The notes beneath the pieces were generated by a model that was not told the origin of the DNA, searched no databases, and saw only the letters and a list, made by a program, of their open reading frames with translations. A stretch of DNA of 10,105 nucleotides, taken from an uncultured Victivallales bacterium. Its GTDB lineage: Bacteria; Verrucomicrobiota; Lentisphaeria; Oligosphaerales; JAFGRS01. A program made the position numbers and the translations under genes. Each line of letters begins with the position of its first letter. Position 1 is the stretch's first letter. The DNA lies in NCBI GenBank assembly GCA_903834675.1, contig CAILKC010000532.1, positions 1 through 10,105 on the forward strand, written 5' to 3'. Positions 1 through 6,800 of this stretch are shown here, piece after piece.

Positions 1-2223
1 CTGCTCGCCAACGGCGTCTCGACCCGGGTGGCGAACTGCCGCTTCGCCTGCAACCGGGCCAGTGGCGGGGGCGGCGCTATTGCCGGGAACCACGGCCTGA
101 CCGTGGCCAACTCCGTGTTCATCGGCAACGCGGCGGCGCTGGGTGGCGCGCTGTATGTGGACGGCGGCACGCCGCTGCTGGTGAACTGCACGCTGAGCGC
201 AAATGCAGCGACTACGGCCGGCGGCGCGCTCTACAGCAGCGCCGCGGCACCGGTGCTGGTCAACTCGATTCTGCGCGGCAACAGCCCAAGCGAAGTCGCG
301 GGCAGCAGCACGGCCTGGACCGAGGTGAGTTTCTGCGCGATCCAAGGCGGCTGGGCGGGGCTGGGCAGCCACAACCTCGGCCTCGATCCGCGCTTCGTGC
401 GGGCGCCGTCGCCAGGCGCCGACGGCGTGTGGGGCACCGTAGACGATGATCTGGGCGACGTGCAGCTGGGCCTCGGTTCCCCCGTCATCGACTGCGGCAG
501 TGACGCGGCCGTGCCGCCGGGGCTGGTCACGGACCTGGCCGGACGCCCGCGGCTGGCCGGCGCGGCCGTGGACCTTGGCGCCTACGAGTCCTGGGACACG
601 GGCACGCCGCCGCCGTCGGGTGCGGTGAGCACGCTGGTCGGGTTGGGCTCGGGCCAGTTGGCCGCGACTCCGACGCTGCCGCTCGTCTTCACCGTGCGCT
701 TCGGCCGTTCGGTCACCGGGTTTAGCAGCGCGGATGTGATCTTCGGCGGCACCGGCGCCGTGCAGGCCTGTACGCTGAGCGGTAGTGCTGCCGAGTACGA
801 GGTGCGGGTGACCGCCATGTCGGTCCAGGGCTCGATCGTGCTGAGCGTTGCCGCCGCGGTTGCGGTGGACGGGGACGGTATCGGGAACGCGGCGTCGAAC
901 ACGGTCGCGGTGCTGTACGACACGATCCCACCGGTCGCGCCGGTGATCACGGCGCCGACCGACGACAGTACGGTCAACCTCGCCCTGCCCCCGATCAGCG
1001 GCACGGCCGAGCCGGGCCAGACTCCGGACGGAGACGTGATCAGCGTCACGGTCAGCAGCGATCTGCTGGGCGAGCTGGGCACCACCACCGTGGACGCGGG
1101 CGGGCACTGGAGCCTGACCTCGGTCCTGCCCTTGTCGGAAACCACCCACGAGCTTACCGCCACCGCGCGCGACGCGGCCCACAACACCGGCCCGGCCTCG
1201 GCGCCGGTTGTGGTGACGGTGCATCTCGATCCGTATCCGGCGGGGGAGTTCTCGAACCAGATATTGTACGTTTGGGGCCAAGCGGAGCTGAACGGCGCCC
1301 CGGTCCCGGTCGGCAGCATCGTGGCGGTGTTCAGCAGCCGCGATGTCAGCCGACCCTGCGGCAAAGGCACGGTGGGGGCAGGCGGCGTCTACGGGCTGAT
1401 CAGCGTCTATGGGTATGACCAGTTCGTCGACGGCTTGCCGCACGCCGGTGACACGTTGCGCTTCGAAATCTGGGACTGCAGCAGCGGCTCGGTCTATCCG
1501 GCCAAGACCGCGCCAGCCGGCCCCACCTGGACCGCCAACAACTCGGTATTACAGGTAGACCTGAGCGCCGGCGGGCTGGACGTGGTGCTGCACCAGGGCT
1601 GGAACCTGATCGGCTCCAATATCGACCTCTGCTGGTACGCCGGGGCGTCCGCAGACGCAGTGCCGTCCAGGCGGCTGTTTGCCAGCCAGGCGCTCGAGTA
1701 TGTCGGCACCAGTATGGCCACCGCCGCACCCTTGGCGGATCTGGTCGGCAAGTACACCCGTATCACCGGCTTCGACGCCGATGGCGGCCATCTCTTCGAC
1801 CGGAACCTGCCGCAGGTCGCCACGCTTAGGTACCTGGCCGGCGGCTATGGCTATTGGATCTACATCACCACCCCGGCGCTGCTGCAGGTGCGCGGACCAG
1901 CGATTGCGCCCGAGGCAACCACCGACCTACGCGCCGGCTGGCAACTCCTGACCAACTGGACCGGCACCTGCTACTACGTCAACGGCAAGATCCTCCCGGC
2001 GGCGATTCCCGCCCCGGCTGGCGTCTCCTTCACGCCCGTGGACGGTATTGCCCAGATCTTCGCCGGCGCGGGGCACGTCCGCGTCACCGGATACGACGCG
2101 GAGGGCGGACATGTCTACGACAGCCTGGTGAGTCCCGCCGCCAATTCCCTGCACTACCTCAGTCCCGGCTACGGCTACTGGATCTACCTGGAGAAAGCGT
2201 TGCCGGATTTCCGCTGGCCGTGA
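1..2223 (+). CDS. Secreted beta-helix / choice-of-anchor Q protein with Ig-like, VYG-CG and GW-repeat domains (5' partial)
   Basis: The frame is open from base 1, so the start and signal peptide lie upstream; an internal GTG at 28 is not a convincing start because the beta-helix pattern already runs through it. Of 740 residues visible: residues 1-150 are a right-handed beta-helix with POMP-like rungs (FACN, FIGN, LSAN, LRGN, with GGA-type turns); residues 159-196 carry the choice-of-anchor Q signature (GSPVID, DLAGRPR, VDLGAYE); 209-311 are a bacterial Ig-like domain of the FTVxFxxxVTGF type; 312-407 a second Ig-like domain (ITAPTDDSTV, ATARDAAHNTG); 412-523 the VYG-CG module shared with the next three genes; 533-740 two GW/YGYW repeats. 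The protein ends in FRWP with no visible anchor. Such proteins are normally exported adhesin- or surface-like proteins; no enzymatic residues are recognisable. Function beyond surface display is unknown. Confidence 0.9.
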   Translation: MLANGVSTRVANCRFACNRASGGGGAIAGNHGLTVANSVFIGNAAALGGALYVDGGTPLLVNCTLSANAATTAGGALYSSAAAPVLVNSILRGNSPSEVAGSSTAWTEVSFCAIQGGWAGLGSHNLGLDPRFVRAPSPGADGVWGTVDDDLGDVQLGLGSPVIDCGSDAAVPPGLVTDLAGRPRLAGAAVDLGAYESWDTGTPPPSGAVSTLVGLGSGQLAATPTLPLVFTVRFGRSVTGFSSADVIFGGTGAVQACTLSGSAAEYEVRVTAMSVQGSIVLSVAAAVAVDGDGIGNAASNTVAVLYDTIPPVAPVITAPTDDSTVNLALPPISGTAEPGQTPDGDVISVTVSSDLLGELGTTTVDAGGHWSLTSVLPLSETTHELTATARDAAHNTGPASAPVVVTVHLDPYPAGEFSNQILYVWGQAELNGAPVPVGSIVAVFSSRDVSRPCGKGTVGAGGVYGLISVYGYDQFVDGLPHAGDTLRFEIWDCSSGSVYPAKTAPAGPTWTANNSVLQVDLSAGGLDVVLHQGWNLIGSNIDLCWYAGASADAVPSRRLFASQALEYVGTSMATAAPLADLVGKYTRITGFDADGGHLFDRNLPQVATLRYLAGGYGYWIYITTPALLQVRGPAIAPEATTDLRAGWQLLTNWTGTCYYVNGKILPAAIPAPAGVSFTPVDGIAQIFAGAGHVRVTGYDAEGGHVYDSLVSPAANSLHYLSPGYGYWIYLEKALPDFRWP
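43..300 (+). repeat. POMP-like beta-helix rungs, 25-26 residue period
   Basis: FxxN-like tetrads start at 43 (FACN), 118 (FIGN), 193 (LSAN) and 271 (LRGN), a spacing of 75, 75 and 78 nt. Each of the first three is followed 6-8 residues later by a glycine turn (GGGGAI, GGAL, GGAL). FxxN plus GGA(I/L/V) is the pattern of chlamydial-type polymorphic outer membrane protein repeats and of generic right-handed beta-helices. More rungs probably lie upstream of the window. Confidence 0.75.
1234..1569 (+). repeat. VYG-CG module, copy 1 (divergent)
   Basis: This is the most divergent of five copies. It keeps the frame of the module: LYVWG near the start, VAVFSS, the Cys-Gly pair (Cys at 1357-1359), the G-Y-SVYG strand, then a LRFEIWD strand and a closing WTANNSVLQVDLSA that matches YWTSSNDVYRVDASA in the third gene. 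The family is not recognised; an Ig-like beta-sandwich is inferred from alternating strands and turns. Confidence 0.75.
1597..2193 (+). repeat. Two tandem GW...GYGYWIY repeats at the C-terminus of the first protein
   Basis: Repeat 1 starts GWNLIGSN at 1597 and repeat 2 GWQLLTNW at 1936. Both contain a matching core: RITGFDADGGHLFD at 1759 and RVTGYDAEGGHVYD at 2080, then YLAGGYGYWIYI and YLSPGYGYWIYL. The pair is clearly an internal duplication. GWN(L/I)(V/I)S-type modules are common near the C-terminus of secreted proteins in PVC-group and related bacteria; their role is not established. Confidence 0.85.
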
Positions 2224-2273
2224 GGCTGATGGCTGACTACTGAAGGCGAGAGGGTGGACGATGAACAGCGAAC

Positions 2274-2279
2274 GAGGTG
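2274..2279 (+). promoter_or_regulatory. Ribosome binding site deciding the start of the second gene
   Basis: GAGGTG lies 5 nt before the ATG at 2285. A competing site, GAGAGGG at 2248-2254, lies 6 nt before an in-frame ATG at 2261. The 2285 start gives a classical basic n-region (MRRMLRPGG) directly before the hydrophobic core, whereas 2261 would add eight residues including two acids, so 2285 is preferred but not certain. Confidence 0.5.
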
Positions 2280-2284
2280 ACACG

Positions 2285-2764
2285 ATGCGAAGGATGTTGC
2301 GCCCGGGCGGCGCGGTGCTGTGCCTGGCGCTGCTTGTCGGCACGACCACCTGGAGCGCTCCGCCGCGACATTTCCCCGGGCCAAGCCGGACGGCGGACTA
2401 TCTGTTCGTCTATGGCACGCTCCGCCTCGACGGTCAGCCCGCGCAACCGGGCGCTGAGGTGGCCGTGTTCTCGGCTGCGGGCGTGCTTTGTGGCACCGGC
2501 TGTGTCGAGACGGCGGGGCTTTTCCCGGCCATTGCGGTGTACCGCGACGACGTCGGCACACCGCAACGCGACGGCGCCGAGCCTGGCGAGGAATTGCGCT
2601 TCCGTGTCTGGGACGTCGGGACGCAGAGCGAACTCCCCGCCGAGCAGGTCGTCAGCGCCGCTCCCGACGGCCAGCGGGTCGCTCCTCATCCACTCACCTG
2701 GACCTGGACGTTCGACCTGGTGCAGGTCGACCTGGTCGTCCGTCCGCAGGCGGACCCACGGTGA
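2285..2764 (+). CDS. Small secreted protein consisting of a single VYG-CG module
   Basis: A 159-residue protein. Residues 1-25 form a Sec-type signal peptide: MRRMLRPGG, hydrophobic core AVLCLALLVG, probable cleavage after TTTWSA. The rest, residues 28-152, is one VYG-CG module with YLFVYGTLRLDG, PAQPGAEVAVFSAAGVLCG, the AVYRDD strand, DGAEPGEELRFRVWD and a closing VQVDLVV. The conserved Cys is residue 69; a second Cys at residue 73 is specific to this copy. No anchor, transmembrane helix or further domain follows. It starts 61 nt after the first gene's stop, on the same strand. An in-frame ATG at 2261 would give 167 residues. It belongs to the same unnamed module family as its neighbours; as the minimal form it could be a free partner or assembly subunit, which is inference only. 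The function is unknown. Confidence 0.85.
   Translation: MRRMLRPGGAVLCLALLVGTTTWSAPPRHFPGPSRTADYLFVYGTLRLDGQPAQPGAEVAVFSAAGVLCGTGCVETAGLFPAIAVYRDDVGTPQRDGAEPGEELRFRVWDVGTQSELPAEQVVSAAPDGQRVAPHPLTWTWTFDLVQVDLVVRPQADPR
2366..2740 (+). repeat. VYG-CG module, copy 2
   Basis: Full-length copy that fills the mature second protein. Key matches to copies 3 and 4: HF near the start, LFVYGT, PAQPG-EVAVFSA-GVLCG (Cys at 2489-2491), VY-DD, DGA-PGE-L-FRVWD. Its segment before the last strand (VAPHPLTWTWTFD) replaces the GQPYWTSxNDxYR found in copies 3 to 5. Confidence 0.8.
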
Positions 2765-2895
2765 CCAACCTGCCTGAGTTGCCGCCTTACCCGCGGCAGG
2801 AGCGCAGCGGGGCTGGCCCTTGGCGGGGCCTGGCGCTGGGCGTGCTGGTGTCCCTCAGAAACGCCCGGACTGCGCCCCTGACGAGCGCAGCGGTT

Positions 2896-2900
2896 GGAGG
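2896..2900 (+). promoter_or_regulatory. Ribosome binding site of the third gene, within the 146-nt gap
   Basis: GGAGG 10 nt before the ATG at 2911, with a second weaker GAGGT at 2904-2908. It supports 2911 over an alternative GTG at 2761 that overlaps the second gene's stop in a GTGA arrangement. The rest of the 2765-2910 gap is GC-rich with no convincing promoter or T-tailed hairpin. Confidence 0.5.
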
Positions 2901-2910
2901 TTTGAGGTCC

Positions 2911-3849
2911 ATGGGCAGACTCCAGAGTCATGCCTGCCGAGCCCTGCTCGCCATGGCGCTTTCCCTGTGCGCGGCGCTGGCAGGCGCGGAGCGGGCGCTC
3001 CAGCACTTCGTGGGGATTCACCCGTCGTCCGAATACCTCTTCGTCTATGGAACTCACCTGCAGATCGGGGGACACGACGCCAGCCCCGGCGACGAGGTAG
3101 CGGTCTTCACGGGCGACGGCGTGCTCTGCGGTGCTACACAAGTGACCACGGCAGGCAGCTACCCCGCTCTTTCCGTCTACAAAGATGATCCCATGACGCT
3201 CGACGTGAAGGACGGGGCGCGGGCTGGCGAACCCTTGTACTTCCGGGTCTGGGATGCCAGCCTCAGCCGTGAGTACGGCGGCACAACTCAGATCGCTCTC
3301 ACCTTCGTGGAGAAGCCAAACGCCCAGGGGCAACCCTACTGGACCTCCAGCAACGACGTATATCGCGTCGACGCCAGCGCCGCGGCGGGGATGACAACGA
3401 TCTCCCTCGCCCTCTCACCGGGCTGGAATCTGGTCTCGCTGCCCTTTGACACCCCTGCCGATCAGGCGCTCACGGAACTGCTGGTCGACTCCGCGGGCAC
3501 CTGCGTTTTTGCCGGCAGTATCTGGCGCTGGGATGCTCAGGCAAGACACTACGCCGCGGTCCGTGGTGCCCTCGGCGGCGGGGAAGGAATCTGGTTCTAC
3601 TCGCCGCGCGCTGCCCCGGTCACCACCCGGCCTCTATTCGGCATCCTGAGCAGCCCCGCAGTCCTGCGGCCCGGCTGGAACTTGACGGGTCCCCTCACCG
3701 ACACGCCCAGCGCCGACCTCGAGGCGCAGACCGGTCCTTCCGCCAGCGTCTGGCTGTGGGATGCCACCCGCCAGCGTTACCGGCCCCCAGCTCCCGGTAC
3801 GGTGGTGACGCGCGGTATGGCCTACTGGAGCCACAGCGGCGGGGACTGA
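2911..3849 (+). CDS. Secreted VYG-CG module protein with two C-terminal GWN repeats
   Basis: A 312-residue protein starting MGRLQSHACRALLAM, with hydrophobic core ALLAMALSLCAALAG and probable signal peptidase cleavage near AGA-E (residues 1-27). Residues 30-157 are one VYG-CG module (YLFVYGTHLQIGG, SPGDEVAVFTGDGVLCG, SVYKDD, FRVWDASLSREY, YWTSSNDVYRVDASA), with the conserved Cys at residue 73. Residues 171-233 and 255-310 are two GWN repeats (GWNLVSLPFDTP, IWRWDAQARHY, GIWFYS; GWNLTGPLTDTP, VWLWDATRQRY, AYWSHS). It ends WSHSGGD with no visible anchor. The start at 2911 is supported by the GGAGG site; the frame remains open upstream, and a GTG at 2761 would add 50 residues without an obvious signal peptide role. 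It resembles the last third of the first gene's product (module plus GW pair), so the two probably share a function, which is unknown. Confidence 0.88.
   Translation: MGRLQSHACRALLAMALSLCAALAGAERALQHFVGIHPSSEYLFVYGTHLQIGGHDASPGDEVAVFTGDGVLCGATQVTTAGSYPALSVYKDDPMTLDVKDGARAGEPLYFRVWDASLSREYGGTTQIALTFVEKPNAQGQPYWTSSNDVYRVDASAAAGMTTISLALSPGWNLVSLPFDTPADQALTELLVDSAGTCVFAGSIWRWDAQARHYAAVRGALGGGEGIWFYSPRAAPVTTRPLFGILSSPAVLRPGWNLTGPLTDTPSADLEAQTGPSASVWLWDATRQRYRPPAPGTVVTRGMAYWSHSGGD
2998..3381 (+). repeat. VYG-CG module, copy 3
   Basis: A canonical copy, closest by eye to copy 4. Landmarks: LQHF, EYLFVYGT, SPGDEVAVFTGDGVLCG (Cys at 3127-3129), AGSYPALSVYKDDP, DGARAGEPLYFRVWDAS, LTFVEKPNAQGQPYWTSS and DVYRVDASA. 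Confidence 0.85.
3421..3840 (+). repeat. Two tandem GWN...W(R/L)WD repeats in the third protein
   Basis: Repeat 1 begins GWNLVSLPFDTPAD at 3421 and repeat 2 GWNLTGPLTDTPSAD at 3673. Each then carries a tryptophan-rich strand (IWRWDAQARHYAAV; VWLWDATRQRYRPP) and an aromatic end (GGEGIWFYSP; TRGMAYWSHS). These are of the same general type as the repeats closing the first protein but clearly a different subtype, lacking the D-A-(D/E)-GGH core. Confidence 0.8.
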
Positions 3850-3872
3850 CAGTGCCGGGACACGGCGGAGAC

Positions 3873-6800
3873 ATGACAGGCGCTATGCCACAGCGGCCAT
3901 CACATAAACACCTTGGTTTGCCGCTGGCACTTGCCTGCCTGGGCCTGCTGTCCGTTTGCGCCGCGACGCCCACCCATTTCACCGGTTCTCACGCTTCCCC
4001 CGAGATGATCTTTCTGTACGGCGAGACCTTTACCGTCAACGGCGCTCCGGCTCAGCCCGGCGACGAGGTGGCGGTCTATTCGGCCTCGGGCGTGTTGTGT
4101 GGTGCTGTCCGCGTCGAACAGGCGGGCCGCTACCCGGGCGCTGCCGTGTATCTTGACGACCCCTTGACGCCGACGCTGGATGGAGCGATCCAGGACGAGA
4201 CGCTCTGCTTCCGGGTCTGGGACGCCAGTGCCAACCGCGAGTATCTCCAGACAGAGGTCCGGACCCTGTTGGTCGAGAAGCAGACCCCAGCCGGCCAGCC
4301 CTACTGGACCACAAGTTGGGACGCCTACCGGGTCGACCTCAGCGCCAGCCCCAACGACCACCCGCCCGTGCTACACAACACCACCCGCTCGCTGAGTGAG
4401 ACGGCCACGGCTGCCACCCTCGTCGGCGCCCCCGTCGTTGCCACCGATGCGGACGGCGACTGCATTCACTACCAGATCCTCGCCGGCAATGCGGCGGGCG
4501 TTTTCGCTCTGAATGCCGATACGGGGCAGATCAGCGTCGCGAACAGTTCGAGTCTCGCAGCCCGGGTGACGCCGTCCTACGAACTCACCCTGCAGGCGGA
4601 TGACGGCCTTCATAGCGTCTCCGCTGCCGTCACGGTGACGGTCGTCCCCAGGCCGCACTTCGCGCTGGCCAGCCCTTCGGCAGAGGCGATTTTCGTCTAT
4701 GGCACCAGGGTGATGATCTGCGGCCAACCAGCGCAACTCTACGACGAGATCGCCGTGACCTCTGCCTCGGGGGTACGCTGTGGCAGTGTCCAGATCGACA
4801 CGGCGGGGCAGTATACCGTGACGGTCTACCACGACGATCTGGTAACGCCGGCTGTGGACGGTGCCTCGGACGACGAGGTCCTGGTGTTCCAGGTCTACGA
4901 TTTCAGCGAAGACCTCGAGTATGCCCCCAGCGCGCTGACCCTCACCTTCGTCGAGAAGCAGACCGCGGACGGGGCCCCCTACTGGACCTCTAACAACGAT
5001 ATCTATCGGGTCGACGTGGATGTTGGCGTCAATTTTGGCGTGGTCGAGAGCGCGGGCGCGTCGCTGGTGTCGGAGTCTGGCACCACCGACACGTTCACGG
5101 TCGTGCTGAGGACGGCGCCGGTCACGAACGTGGTCATCGCGGTCAGCAGCCCAGATCTGGGCGAGGTCACGGTCAGCCCCGCCACGCTCACCTTTACGCC
5201 GGACAAATGGAACACGGCGCAGACGGTCACGGTTACCGGCGTGGACGACGCGCTCGACGACGGTGATCAGGTTACGCTGGTCACCCTGGCCGTGGACGAC
5301 GCCAACTCGGATAACGCCTTTGACGCGGTCGTCGACCAGACGGTGAGTGTCACGACGACCGACGATGACACACCACCGGACATCAACGTCCAGGGCGATG
5401 GGCACGAGGTGGCCGACGGCGATGTGACTCCCGGCGCCAGCGACGGCACGGATTTCGGCGCGGTTCTGGTTGACAGCGGCACGGCACCGCAGACATTCAC
5501 GATCGGGAATGCGGGCACCCTGCCGTTGACCGTGACCGCCATCGCTCTGACCGGCACTGGCGCTGCCGACTTCGCCCTCTCCCCCATCGTCCTGCCGAGC
5601 CTGGTTGCGACGGGCGGATCAACCCCCTTCACCGTGACCTTTGACCCCACGGCCGCAGGCACACGAACGGCTATGCTCACCATCACCAGCGACGATCCGG
5701 ACGACGAGGGCACGTACACCTTCGCCATCCAGGGCAAAGGCAACCTGCGCCCACAGGTCACCGTCCGCCTCCCGGCGCCGGAGGCGACCCTCGACGGGTC
5801 ATCCGCCGCGCTCGACCTCACCTTCTCCGAAGCCGTGACCGGCGTCGACCCCACCGACCTGGCGCTCTCGGGTTCGGCCGCAGCCGCGGCGAGTGTCGGG
5901 ACTCCTACGGACCGCGGCGGCAATACCTGGCGCTTCCCGGTCAGCGGTCTCATCAACGGTTCCTTGTCGCTGTCCCTGGCGCCCGATGCCGGGGACATCG
6001 CGGACCTCGACGGGGCGGGCCTGAACACGCTGAACTGGAGTTATACCGTCGCCCTGACCCCGCTCACCTGCCGGGCGGCGGACAAAACCCGTGCTTACGG
6101 CGAGGCGAACCCGGCGCTGACCATCACCTACAGCGGGCTGAAGAACGGCGACACCGCACCCGAGGTGCCGCCGACCGCTGCCTGCGCCGCGACTCCGGCC
6201 AGCCCGGTGGGGACGTACCCAATCACCCTTGCGGGCGGTAGCGATCCGGACTACACCCTGACGCTGGTCGCCGGCACCCTGACCGTCTACAAGGCCACCC
6301 CGAGCGTGACCACCTGGCCCAGCGCCAGCAGCATCCCGGTCGGCCAGACGCTGGCCAGTTCCACCCTCAGCGGCGGCTCGGCCGCCGTGGCTGGCAGCTT
6401 TGCCTTCACCACGCCCACTACCGCGCCTTGGGTCGGCGCGGCGGCGCAAGCGGTGACCTTCACACCCACCGACGCGGACACCTACACCACCGTCACCGGC
6501 AGCGTCAGCGTGACCGTCACCCCGGTCACCCGCGTGCCGATGCACGACGGCCCGTGGAACGACACGGCGACCTGGGGCGGGCCGCTGCCCGTCACCGGCC
6601 AGGATGTGGTCATTTCCGACGACATCGTGGTGACGTTGAGCGCTGACTCGCCCGCGATCAGAAACCTGACGATCTTGGGCACGCTCGTGCTCGGCACCAA
6701 CACCCTCACGCTGAACGGTGACTTTACCAACACCGGCACCCTCGACCTCGGCACCGGAACCCTCACGCTGAACGGTGATTTTACCAACAACGGTACCCTC

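Noticed and set aside
2769..2800. Hairpin CCTGCC...GGCAGG (and GGCCC...GGGCC at 2815-2830) as a terminator between the second and third genes
   Set aside because: Stems are only 5-6 bp, the first has a 20-nt loop, and neither is followed by a T run; such stems are expected by chance at this GC content.
2488..2910. Third gene starting far upstream at 2488 as the longest open frame
   Set aside because: It would overlap most of the second gene, whose product has clear homology to the other modules, and the added residues are Arg-rich shadow sequence.
3942..3962. Lipoprotein signal (LLSVC) in the giant protein
   Set aside because: The residue before Cys is Val, not Gly/Ala/Ser, so it does not fit a lipobox; ordinary signal peptidase cleavage is more likely.
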